From Tubulanus polymorphus (lineage: Eukaryota; Nemertea; Palaeonemertea; Tubulaniformes; Tubulanidae), in NCBI RefSeq assembly GCF_964204645.1, contig NC_134028.1, positions 2,232,001 to 2,296,000 of the forward strand: DNA of 64,000 nt, given 5' to 3'. The notes beneath the pieces are model-generated. The model did not search any database, had not been told where the DNA came from, and saw only the letters and a program-made list of their open reading frames with translations. The translations under genes were made by a program, and so were the position numbers. Below, in pieces: positions 1 to 11,923 of this stretch. Within the stretch, counting starts at the first letter, position 1. Each line of letters begins with the position of its first letter.

Positions 1-3000
1 GTACTGCACGATAGACGAAGACGATCCATTTATACCTCGCGCGTCGAACAGTCCTTCATATCACAGGTACGGATCGGTGAATGATGTCATGTCACCTCAC
101 TATCCACACACTACTACTACTGCTACCACTACAATCTCTCCATCGGACAATCATTCCACGTCGTGAGTAGTTACTACCCACACTACTGTCCACAATTTAT
201 CGCTCTAACTCATCCTCCCCCGGCAGGGATTCGAACCTGATGGCATCGAGATTGCCACGGTACGAAACCCTGCCATAATCGACCGTGTGCGCAGATACAT
301 GCGCAGTTCAGATGATGTGATTTTTAGCCAATCAGAAATCCCGTTTTATTTTAACCCGGGTTTTCCCATTTATAGTTCTTCCTTGAAATTTACCTCAACG
401 ATTAAACAACGAGCAATCTGATTGGTGCCGCCAGTTTTCGTTCGGAAAGCTGCGCATGTACCTGCGCACCCGGTCTACTGTGGCAGGGGTTCGTGCCGTG
501 GCTGAGTGTAGCGATGCCATCAAGTTTCGAGTCCCTGCAGAGGGAGGATGGCTCTAACTCAACATAACTCATCCATCCAGACACCACACGTCATTAGTTT
601 GTGCTCTGTGGATAGAGGTGGCCTTAAATCCTCGCTCTTACTGTAGCTGTGGTTGGAGATTGAGTGGTTTCTACTCTGTTCTTCAGATGACAGAGGGGTG
701 TAAGAAATAAACCCACTTTCTTCAGACCAGAACTGGGAATCGATACGGTTTTTAACCACTTATTGGTTTGAAGCGGCGGTGTTGGCTAAGACCTTCATTC
801 ACTCGAGCCTCAAACCTCCAACTACCTGACCTACGAATTCATTACTTGATATCAGGATGAGTTTTGTTGAAGAATGTTCTAAACTCGTCGCTCTTGTCTA
901 TTTGAATCCTATTTTGAGTTGAGTGTAGAACATTCATGGAGTAATACCACCATGTCATCGGTGTGAGATAATCTTAAAACCAAACTGTAAAAGAATTATA
1001 GAAAATTGGCACAAATCTCGCAGCAATGAACTGGTGAACATAACCCATAATTCATTCTGATAATCTTTTTGCTGTGTTTTTATCGATTAATATATAAAAC
1101 CAAGGTTCTCATTCGATCTGATTTTTGTGCTTACTACGTTCAAAAGATTATCACGACTGAATTGTGGCCATCTTTTATTATGAATTTTTCATACAATCAA
1201 TTTCTACTTATAGATTTTTTGAGTATATCAATTAAATCTCTATCTGTTATTGGCATTCAAACTTTTTTTCTAAGTTGATATTGTAATATATAATTATTTC
1301 GTAGAATATTTTCTTTTTTCATTTTGTTACTTAGTTTTTTTTTTTTATTCTTTATATTTCTATGGAAGCAATTTTCTGGCAATAACATTTCATAAAAACT
1401 GATTGTAGACAAATGATAATAATTCGATGATATTAAGTTAGACAAAATTGTGGATACGAAAATGAAATTTGTCCTTCAGGAGAGAAATGTAAGTAAAGTT
1501 CATGCATTTCTAAACGCCCGCGAAATGTGGGAACTAGATTTGTAGAATTAACTGTTTGTGGTGGTAGTTGGCACTTGCATATTGAAGACGCTGCACTGTA
1601 AACGCACTGTTCAAGTTCATTCAACTAATCGATTGTCTACAAATCGCATGTTGAAATTACGATACACATTTTCTGTTCTGTCTTTAATTTTCTCAATTGT
1701 TTATAATAGTTTCTCGGTTAACCATTTATTTTATTCAGTTTCAGTTATTAGTTGATATATTATTGATTTGAACGCAATTATTATTAATCATAGTGATTAT
1801 TATTTATAATTCATATATGATGTATTTGAAGTAGGCGTGTGATGTATTTGTTCATGTGATGTCTGTCTCTCTCTGTTTGTTACCTGTTCCCTGTTTGTCT
1901 ACTCTTATCGTTCTCTTCTGTCTCATGATAGCATACATCACTAACCTTTAATCTGTATTGGGAAATATTGTCCTGAATTTCCCATAAAGTCATTAGAGGT
2001 TTATCACCGACTTAAAACCCGGCGATCATTTGAGACCATACTGCAATGTTATTAGTCGATGACTATTTGTCGGGTTAGAAGTCTTCACATGTGTGACTTG
2101 GTGTTTTATATCTGAAGTTTGTGCAGCTTTGCTTGAATTTAGAGTGAGAAGACTTGAGATATGTTCATTGCTGCAGTGTTTTTAAGCACCAGATATCTTA
2201 AATTAGAACTTTCACTCTGCGGATTTATGTGAGATGCTTCATTTGTTGTCCTGGCTACCAGGTAGTCATGCTGTGTTAGGCATTAGCTAGTAGAATAATG
2301 GATAAGCTGTAAAATGTAACTGTTCATTATGAAAATCATGCAGTGTTAAATTCCTCATTGACTGTTTAAAAGATTTGTATGTATTTCATGTACCCTGTCT
2401 AACACCCCTTTTTAATTTGTTCTGTCATACCCTCCCAAAACTGATTTGATTTGTTCCATCATACCCTCGCAATACTAACAAAAATGAATGTTGATTTTAT
2501 TCCTACGCTCATCAGGAATTATTCTGTGAAATACTGCGGTCCATCCTATTTATAATGAGTCTCAGTCCTGTGTCAGTTTCCTCACCGAAACCATGTCCGT
2601 ATTCGCCTATGTAGATTACGTATTTTTATTACTAACTAATATAGAAGATTCAGTAGGCGACTTGTTTCGAACATGTTTGTTGAGTTTTTGTTTATTTCTC
2701 TCTAGCAGCCCGCCCCGTTCACCTAGAAATAAGGGACCGTATCTAAGGTAACAGCATGCATAGTGTCGCACGTCTATATGGACTGCATGACCGTTCATTT
2801 ATATGGAAATCCTCGTTCATCCATCGCACAGCACCGGCGCGCTCTATGTTACCATAGCAACGAGGTCTACCGCTACCGACTGGATGGTCATAGACGTCTG
2901 CCTAATTCGTTTTATCCTCGAGGAGACGATTGGAGTAAAATTTATGATTCACCCGAAAAAAAAGATTTTTAATTGCAGTTGACTGCACTGTTTTCGAAAT

Positions 3001-6000
3001 ACACTTGGATAATGTCACTGTTGTTCGTTCAAGTGTTTCGTAAACTCTCTGACCTCGACCTTACGAAGCACGCTTCAGTTTTGTCCAATTTAGTGTAGCG
3101 CACTAACTAAGCACCGTGAAAAAAATCAAACTTTCCAAGTTCCCCGTATCGAATAAATGTCGAGACAATTTTTACGTTATTCCTCGAATACAAGAATCTT
3201 CTGGGTTCTCTGAAAGGATCACCGGATACGATGAGTGTCTTGTAATGTTGTTAAGTTGTTGTTGAAGTGAATATGATGTAAAGAATCAGTTCAGCACAAA
3301 TTCATTGTGAAATCTCTCGATTATAAGAATCGATGCGTTCAATGTTGTGTCTATGATTCTATAAACATGTTGTACTCAGTAGGTGCCTTTTAAGGATGCC
3401 TTCTCAATAAACGATAACTTTAAGCACTGTTGACACAAATATAAGAAAACGAATTTTCTGTACGATTTTCCATTGTTTTTCCTGGATACAACCCTTGATG
3501 ATTTTACCTCTATATTAGTAGTTTTTTGATGTGGTTAATACTGATGTTATTTTCAGTTGGTTATATAGCGGCAGTCAAAATAACACGATGAACAGGTTCG
3601 TCATCTCTCTATCTCTATCTATCTCATTCCTGTTACAGATTTGTGTTCAGATTTCAAATGATGCTTCTCGCTTTCTAATCGTTGCACACGTAGTAGACAC
3701 ATGTTCAACTGCCGAGAAACTAGCCACCACAAGAATGAGATTATTTTCGAATTACATAATACTTACTATCCCCGGGTGGCCACTTAAACTGGAAATCAGG
3801 GAAAAGTGTGGGGAATTTTTTAGAAAAAGCGCAAAAAATTTGGTGAAAATCAGCATAATTTGTTGAAATTACTACATGGTTCCCACAGAACAGGGAAATT
3901 GGGAAAAACTAAGAAATTTTGAAATAATAATTCCCAGTTTGGAAATATTTGGGAATTTGAAAAACTTTCCTCAAATCAGGGAAATGTTTGGGAAATTCAT
4001 TACATTTCACATATTGCATTTGCCAAGGGCAACTTTCTTCAGCAATTTCCCTTGAAAATCATATTCATCAACCGGTCACCGCTAAAATGTTGACTGTAGC
4101 ACGACAATATGTGTTGATTTGCATTTGGGAAAATTGAAAAATCACCCATGAAATACTTGGGAAAAACTTTGGAATTTTGAATTCATATAACTGTGGGAAC
4201 CATGTTACTTAATCGCGGGTAAAATCAAACAGCTTCGATCTAGGTGTTATGTATTTGACGTGCATATCAGGGAACAGTGAGGAAACAGTCAGGGGAAAAG
4301 TAAGTCGAATAAAAGTGGTCGCCCTGTATTGACTTATTATACACATTTCTCCCTGGTACATCATCCTCAGATTTGAATATAGTGCTAATCGAGTTAAAAT
4401 GACGCTGAAACTCGATGCGCTATCATTCAAATTAATTTTGTCCTTAAGATCTTGTCACGTGGATTGGCTAGCTGTCGTAAAGGCAGTACGCACAAATTTG
4501 TTTAATTAACGCTAATTTTGTTCATTTCTAAATGACTAGTCGATATGGTTCACCTGATCATAGAGTTGGACCTCAATGGGATCTTCTAATCCCATATGTT
4601 TTTGGTCATTGCAAGCAGTTTTCTAATCACGATTGATACCTCAAACAAAATGGCTGCAAGCATCATTTTTAGTATCGATGATTTTAGTTTTAAATTTCAC
4701 AATGAAATTCTCTTCATTTTTTGGAATGATATAGTCGCCATAATTTCAAGTATGATTTATTTTTCGTATAAATCTGGTAATATCCGGAAATATCTCAACT
4801 GAAACGGCTTCTGGTAATATTCGGAAATATCTCAACTGAAACGGCTTCTGGTAATATCCGGAAATATCTCAACTGAAACGGCTTTACTGTAAAAAAATGA
4901 TGTGTGTTGAATTGTAGATATTTCTAGGATACAGGTTTAAATGCATCCAAATGAATGTAAAGTATAACTATTCATTTTCAGGGATCACTTTCATTTTCAT
5001 ATGATAGTCGCGGAAGACAAATTACAAGAGTATATTTTATGAGTTTATTCAATATTTTTTTTGGTTACTTACTAACAACTTATCACTAATCGTTTAATAA
5101 AACTTACCCGGTAATCAATAGGACTGACACTAATCTGTGATTCTCTCCGTTGTTTTAATTCGGTACATGTCACTAGTCATCCAACCAGATGGTGGGATTA
5201 GTTAGACTTGTATTGATGTCCAACTTTCCAATAGAGCCATCTGATGGTTCCTCACCGACTGCCACAGTACCCTTCGAGTGTCTCGAATCTATTTTTTCCT
5301 ACATTGAGAGGAGTTGCATTTTCGATGTTCTAAGTTCGTGTTGATCTGTCATCTCGGATCATTCTCAATTCATAGCTTTCGGTTTCTTCGACTAATAATA
5401 AATGTTGAATATTTGTTATGCTTGTTGAAAGTTTTGTTGAAATTCTTGTATGTAACTGATGGATATGTATATCTATATGTCTACTCATATATTCTTGTTC
5501 ACTGTGCATTTGCAGAAATAGCCCTTCAATTTACGAGATGTTTTTTGTTTAATTTTTGCAGTGGAACGGGCACGAGCGGTCGTTTTTCACCGGGAATGCG
5601 TTTACCGGGCTCAACCCGCCATACAGGACCTGAACACCTACCCCTACACGGGCGACAAACGCCGCCACCTGCTGTAAGTATGAAACACTAGAGAAATCGC
5701 ATCATTTATCAGATGACTGAGGGGTCCTTGATGGAACAGGCCACGTAGTGTCCACCCAGCACTCAATAAAATCTCGCTTCTTACAAAAAACAGTGCTGCC
5801 CCTAGTGGGCATGTGCAAAATTATCTTATATCTATTGTGCACCTTTTTGCTAAATTATCCATAGAATCATTTCACCTTATCCTTAATTTCATTTACAAAA
5901 TTATCCAGCTAATCGCAGTTATGTATGAAAAGTGTTCACATTTAACCCGGTGTTTTAGGCAGCTAGCTAACTCTCTAAATCGCCAAGCTGATGACTAGGC

Positions 6001-8064
6001 AGCAGTCATAGTAACCACTTACTGCTTGCATGCTTCATGCATTTATTACACAAAGGCCTTCCACACGTCGAAAGAAATGGCATTCAAATAAAATGTATTT
6101 AAATTGGTGTTTAGTGTCAGTGGTTTTATATACGTATTGTTTATATTTGGAATGTTATTTGCGCTTGGTCTCGATGGGATGTTTAGTGAAGTAGTAATAT
6201 AACTGTATTTTGTTTCACTGTTTATGTTCGAAAGTGTCTATAATCACAGCAGTTTATCAGTGAAGTCTGTATGGGTTGGAGGATGGAAAGGCCTGAATGA
6301 GTTCTGAAAAAGGAGCTCGAATCAATAGAATGAAATCATTCCGAATTGTATCTTAAGAAGAAAAGACTTAGATATCAATATTCTCAAAATGGGTCATTTT
6401 GAATTCTTTATTAAGATTTGACAGTTCTTCATGTGATTTAGTGTGCTGGGTGTTCCTCATGGTTCTGTTATAAGTCCCCTATCGATAAAGATATCTCAGT
6501 TTGCTTTTCTCAATCACAGTACACGCACCAATTCAATTAATACAATCTACTCTACCATAAGTTTATACCAGTATCCATCCAATGTTATCATATGATTTTA
6601 AGTTTAAGTATGAAACTTGTTTACGAATGAAGCGATTAAACTCGAAATAATAATTTGCCTAATTGTTTATTTTGATCTAGATATTTTAAGAATGGAGATG
6701 ATTAAGTCGTCTTGATAAAAACTTTTTGAAAAAGTAACCTAACAGATTTTGTAATATATTGATGTTCGCATGTTTGATTATATTTGGTGCCATTTCTTTC
6801 TGTTGTTTCTCACTATATTATAGGAGGATGAAGTGTGAAGGTTTGCCAATCTGTGTTGTATAATTCGAAGAAAAAAATAATTTTTTGGTTTTGTTTTGAG
6901 CATGAAAACTTTGGTCTAATAATGTATGTTTTTATGCAAATTAACGCCAGTTATTGTCAATGTGTCGATAGAAATAATGCCTGCAGTTTCAAATTTTCAA
7001 AATTTCAGTTAAAGGCATTTGTTGAATTACCAGAGATTTCATGCTCTATTCGTGTCGTGTTCAATCATCTTTTATTAATCTTTGCAAAGACCAGTGAAAA
7101 CTGTCTTTAGTGTTTGCACTCTTTTAATAAACACTCACGTGAAAATGATTTGACAAATTATCTATTTTATTAACAGCATCTTTTAACCTTAGGAATATCA
7201 TTCCCGTGAAATTAAAAACCCACATTCTTCTGTTTGATTACCCATACTATAATATGGTTTTGAGTTGTTTTTGGACGTAGCCTAGTAATTAGTGCCCAAT
7301 TGTCCTTTCATTTTAGATTTAGATTTCAGTGAAATTATGCCTACTCGTATCATTTTTGAAGATTGAAGATATGCATGTAATTTGTTTCAAGTTTTCTTAA
7401 AGATTTAATTGAGGCATGTTTAGAAATGATTTTAACAAGTTATTTCAATAGTATCATATATGTTGCTGCATGATTAGAGCAAATAAAATTCTCTATTCGT
7501 TTAATCATGTTTTCAGAATCGTATTCCAAATTCAGTTACTGATTAAAACACATTTCTTCAGAAGATCAATATGTATTATTCTATCGCATTGATACTCACA
7601 TCATCATTAAACGTTTTACTCTATGAGAGATTTATTTGCTGTCTTAACCCCTTCGCTACGTCAATGTTTGTACTCTGGTCTGCTGGGGTCCCCAGGTAAA
7701 AAGATAAAGCAATTTGAATAGAAAAAATAAAACATTTATCATTGACACAGTGAAAGGGTTAACCTTCAGTGTTTAAAGACGCAATAATTTAGTATATAAT
7801 CTTTGCTGTTAAAATCCGAAACATAGAATTAGGCCTACGTGTCTGCATTTGAATTACAAATGATTTATTTCATATTTATACAAAAGAAGCAAAATTACTT
7901 CAGCAGCTAAATCATGAATTTATATTGATTTGTTTGGTAAATCTCATTAGTATTTGTATTATATGTATTTTTGTTGATTTTTTCAGTACGGTGATTTCGG
8001 TTATGAAGATCATTACAACAGCATTTCACGAATGCGCGGAAATAACGCGCCTGTCGATGTTTAA
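1..8064 (+). CDS. TTYH: Tweety homolog (TTYH-like), 3' end only, long-tail form
   Basis: The last three coding exons of a gene that begins before the window: 1-66, 5562-5673 and 7987-8064 (stop TAA). Each junction has a GT-AG intron and the phases agree: exon 1 leaves two bases, exon 2 supplies one and ends on a full codon. The tail begins with YCTIDEDDPFIPR, close to the acidic DEDDPF motif in the cytoplasmic tail of vertebrate TTYH proteins. It then runs through a Pro/Gly-rich stretch to TPPPAYGDF, a PPxY motif placed as the NEDD4-2-binding PPTY of TTYH2. Tweety proteins are multi-pass plasma-membrane glycoproteins, first described as chloride channels, a role now disputed. No membrane segments lie inside the window, so the call rests on the tail alone. 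The PPxY tyrosine is the first codon of the last exon, so the motif exists only after this splice. AATAAA signals at 10947 and 10956 could end a long 3' UTR. Another protein with an acidic, PPxY-bearing tail cannot be excluded. Confidence 0.55.
211..550. mobile_element. 340-bp foldback element with 9-bp target duplication, copy 1
   Basis: The ends are inverted repeats of about 100 bp (catcctccc at one end, gggaggatg at the other). The element is flanked by a perfect 9-bp direct repeat, gctctaact, at 202-210 and 551-559. A second copy in opposite orientation lies at 54637-54974. No coding capacity is seen. A 9-bp duplication with long inverted ends is typical of non-autonomous Mutator-like (MULE) elements. 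The ends also carry words like RNA polymerase III internal boxes: tggctgagtgt like an A box, and ggttcgaatcc (best preserved in copy 2) like a B box. A tRNA-derived origin is therefore an alternative. It sits in the intron after exon 1-66 of the TTYH-like gene. Confidence 0.8.
2858..2972 (+). CDS. Alternative last exon of the TTYH-like gene (short tail)
   Basis: After an acceptor ending accatag at 2851-2857, one base completes the split codon of exon 1-66 (AG+C, Ser). The frame then stays open for 37 codons, rich in Tyr, Arg and Asp (NEVYRYRLDGHRR near the start, SPEKKDF at the end), to a TAA at 2970-2972. A poly(A) signal lies 180 bp downstream. Using this exon would end the protein early and remove the PPxY motif of the long form. 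The acceptor has a weak pyrimidine tract, so this is an inference from phase, coding-like composition and the nearby poly(A) signal. Confidence 0.45.
3152..3157 (+). terminator. Poly(A) signal for the short TTYH-like transcript
   Basis: AATAAA lies 180 bp after the stop of the alternative exon, and a second AATAAA lies at 3407. Either could end the short transcript. Confidence 0.35.
3773..4326. mobile_element. CAGGGTGGCCACT-ended element, long copy
   Basis: The left end reads cgggtggccact and the right end agtggtcgccctg, an imperfect inverted pair. The interior has many gggaaa/ttccc words. It shares its ends with shorter copies at 13751-13908 and 54446-54632. The terminal word resembles hAT-type ends. 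No transposase is visible. Confidence 0.5.
4773..4884. repeat. Tandem repeat, 37-bp unit, three copies
   Basis: Three nearly identical head-to-tail units, each starting tctggtaatatccgg and ending gaaacggct. The middle unit has ttcgg in place of tccgg. It lies in an intron of the TTYH-like gene. Confidence 0.9.
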
Positions 8065-11000
8065 ACTATTCCAACGCCATCTAGTGTCGATAACGATAAC
8101 CGTAAAACTCTAATCTAACGTCGTGATCATTCACCTGCTGATGAGACTTTCTATGATCGCCGATCGAACTCGTGAAAAAAAGCACATATTCATCAGGATT
8201 GATTTAAACCGAATGAAAATGAAAACCGTTTAACCGAGAAACGTTGTCGTCGTTATTGTCGTGTGAATCTTTTTTACAAACTCTCAGACTTTGTGGATTC
8301 TAGATTCAGAATCAATGATCGATTGAAGTCATATTGTATCGAATATATGACGTCGATTTCTCGTGCAGGAGTTGATTTAATTCACTGATATTCGCACATT
8401 TTTCATTGCTTCCGAAGAACAAAATTATGTAAATTAATGAACACTTCATCCGATCTGGTGACAGAAAAAAAATACGTGCCATCAAGTTTATCGACGAGTG
8501 CCTGAACATGAATGAGTTATTTTATTTCATCGTATTTAACATTGCTTTGTACCGCAGGTTTTATTGGTTAAAGCAGTACTGTTGTAGTGTTTGAGAATAG
8601 TTGCTCTCAATATTTGAAATATTTAAGTTCTCTTATGAGGTTAAGGCCTATTAATGCTATGATAGCAGTCGTGTTTTATTTTTGATCGAAATGTTTCGGA
8701 TATTTCGACTTTTCTCGACTAATTCAGTATTGAAGGTGCTATGCTTAATTAACTAAGTTAATTAACTAAGTTTTTTGCTAATATTATGTTTTATTCCTCT
8801 GTGAATAGTAAAAACATAATTTTGCTATTAATGTTTTTATTTCGTGAGTCTGCGGATATCGGCTGAAAGTATGAGATTGAAAAATTTTATCATGACAAAA
8901 GTTAATTAAATTTTTTACTGTATGCCTCTGAAAATAGACATGGCAATGATGAGATTTTCAAAACGTTAAGATTCCGGTACTTCTTTTACATTTACTAATT
9001 GAATGGTCTTAAATAAAGCTGGTTTTGAATGCACCAAAATGATCTTAGAAGACCAGTTGTCAGTTAAAGTCATGACTGTGCAGTTCGCCATCCAAATGCA
9101 AAAATTATTTGATTTCAAAATACAGGTATCCATTCCTGTAGAAGTGTGTGTGTACTGTATTTCCTACAGTGGACAGAATTTTGGTAAAATAGGTAAATGT
9201 ACGTGAAGGCTTTGTAAATTTTTGTAGGTGCAATTTGTTTAAAGATCTTCTTGTAGAAGATAGAACCTGGTTTTTCAGTCAGTTCGCTGAAAGAATGTTC
9301 CTACAATAGGCATGAAATAAAAGTGTTTCCTGTGACTTTATGATCTCGCAACAAGGTCGGTGGACCCTATGAATTTGATAATGTTGCTACATAAATTGCC
9401 GGTGTTGAAACTGTGCGAAATCTGTGAAAAATGTTGAAAATGAATGACGTGTATCAGTAATCAATGGCAATGCGGAATATCTCGTAATTTTCTGTTGAGT
9501 GCAGATCTGCTGAGTTTCAACGCATTCAAAAACTCGTTCGTATCGGGGTTGAATTATATGCAACACTTTCTTATTTTTTTTTTTCTAGTTTATTTTGTCT
9601 CCCAGAAAAAATAATTCCAACCGTACCCCACAACGACGCGCGCATCTCAAACAAGAATTATTATCTTGCCTTACATTGATTATCGTTATTAACACGTGTG
9701 TGTCGGCACAATTTTGATGACGAAAAAGAAAAGTGTAAATATTTTTGTATAAATTTTTAACATCCGCAAATGTATTTGTGATTTTACTCTTCATATATAT
9801 ATATATATATGTATATTATATATATATATATATATATTGTATTGGATGTATTATATATCATACGGTATATACTAAAAATGCTCTTTTTATCTATAAAAAA
9901 CTAAAACGTCGAAGATTTTCTTTTCAAACAAAAATGATTCTAGTCTTGACGGAGTATGGAAAGAAACTGTTTTGTAAATAATGATGAAATGGTCAGTCTG
10001 TAAAGTGGAACCTCATTACTCCTCGTTATTATGACAAAACCCACGGAACGATTTTTGGCCTCAAATGAGAAAATCTGACTTATTTTAGTAATTCATCTTA
10101 TTGTATATTATATGAGGAACTATCTAGATTTATGTTATGAGTGGGAGTTCTTTTTAAGAGTAATAAATTTCATTACGTACTTGGGTTTTACTAGGTTCAA
10201 GTGCATCCATGCTTGGGAGTACCCCAAAGTTCCAAGTAAGGCAAGGTTTACTGTACTTCATTATTAGAATACTGCTTACCTGTGTGGCAGTCAGGATTGC
10301 ACATTCCGTTGTGAAATTCTAGATGCTGTCTATGACAATAAAATTAGAGATTTTGATTAATTTTTTTCAAAAATATATCCTATATATGATATATAGTAAT
10401 GATAATATATAATGAATATAATATCCACATTATCATAGGTTTCATTGGTTCTACCTCATCGTTTGGTAATTTTAAGACCTATTTTGATGAATGTATACTA
10501 TCGCTGTATTCATTCTGTATGAAGAAAAATATAAGGAATTTACACAAAGACTTATGGTATAATCATCTAGATTAATGATTAAGGTTTTAAATCTAGATTT
10601 GAAATCTCTTAAAAGAATGCTTAGATATTCATATATTACGATATCGCAAAGTTAGTTTAGTTTATACAAAAAAATTGTATGTTTTTCATTTGATTTCTGC
10701 AGTGTTTTAATTTTCGGATGCCGTTTTTCTGACTGAAAAAAAAATTATATACATTTGTGAAGCTGGTACTGATTTCATAAAGATTTGATGCGCAAATATT
10801 TGTTGTAAGATTTTCGCATATGTAAAAATTAAATCTCATGAGCTCCTAATGTGTACATATAGTGTATGTATGTGTTGTCGTTTTGTGCGAGATCCCATCT
10901 TGAAAGCATTTCAGATTGTATTTTGCATAACTATTATGAATGTAGAAATAAATGAAATAAAAAAGTAACTCCTATACTAAAAAGTATGTGTTACTGTTTT

Positions 11001-11439
11001 ATGGATCGACTCAAAAGATTTAAAGCCGGAATGCAAGAATTTAAGCGGCCTCAACTAGCCATGCGGATCAGATAAGACAAGAAGTTATCCATAGTGTTGG
11101 GCTAATATGAATTATATCAAATTTTTGATTATATCTAATAGATTCTAATCATCCAATGCTACAGTGCAATTCAGACCTTGCAAATCTACAGTCAGTGGTC
11201 ACCACCGCGGTAAACCCATGACACCGTCCTCACACTAACTCCAACAGGGTCTGTCTTCATTATCTGCATCCAATTTTGAACCCTTGTGAGCCAGATTGAT
11301 CAGAGTTCAATGCTGAATGTAAACTCTTCCACCGTTTAACTGCCGTGTGAAGAGGATGGGCGTTCTTTAACTCACTCTACCCGACGCACAGAGGTATGAA
11401 AACCAGAACAAATTAATTAAAATTTATTCAATAAATTAT
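8065..11439 (+). other. TTYH-like 3' UTR and space between convergent genes
   Basis: No exon-like sequence is visible. A TA-rich microsatellite occupies about 9792-9838. AATAAA occurs at 10947 and 10956. The PICK1 transcript arrives from the other strand, so two genes converge here. Confidence 0.5.
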
Positions 11440-11445
11440 TTTATT
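11440..11445 (-). terminator. PICK1 poly(A) signal
   Basis: AATAAA on the minus strand, about 480 bp past the PICK1 stop; another lies at 11423-11428. Confidence 0.4.
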
Positions 11446-11923
11446 TTCAATTTTTAAATACATGTACAATCTATTGATATACAACAACAATGTACATAAT
11501 CAGGTATAATATTTACATTTTAACATAAATCAATAGTTTAAATTCAGACTAGAATATTTTCATACAACAATAAATATTTCTTTCTGTATCAACTGACCAA
11601 GATTTCACTGAGCGAAATTGGCAAATTAGAGGCAAAATTCTCATTTAGTGTCACACTTTTAAGGAATCGACAAAGTCATGACAAAAACAGATCTCGAAAA
11701 ATGCAAAATACGAGCTAATGCCAGCGTTACCCTAGTACGTTCACATCATAAAGAAAACCCAAGTTCTTCACAAGTCTTTCTCTCAAGAGTTATTCATAAA
11801 CCATTGGAGCAAAAATAACTCCAGCTGTAAGATCGTAATAGGAAATGCCTTTAAAACGTCTCAGTAAGGTTTTCAGGAACAATGTTGGTTATTTTTTGGA
11901 ATGATAATACAAATTGGAATATC

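Noticed and set aside
2763-2857. First half of the frame containing the alternative TTYH-like exon
   Set aside because: It precedes the acceptor that gives the right phase, and its sequence is not exon-like.
5314-5561. Upstream part of a 125-codon frame reaching the TTYH-like exon
   Set aside because: It lies before a strong acceptor (tttaatttttgcag) and is intron; only 5562-5673 is treated as exon.
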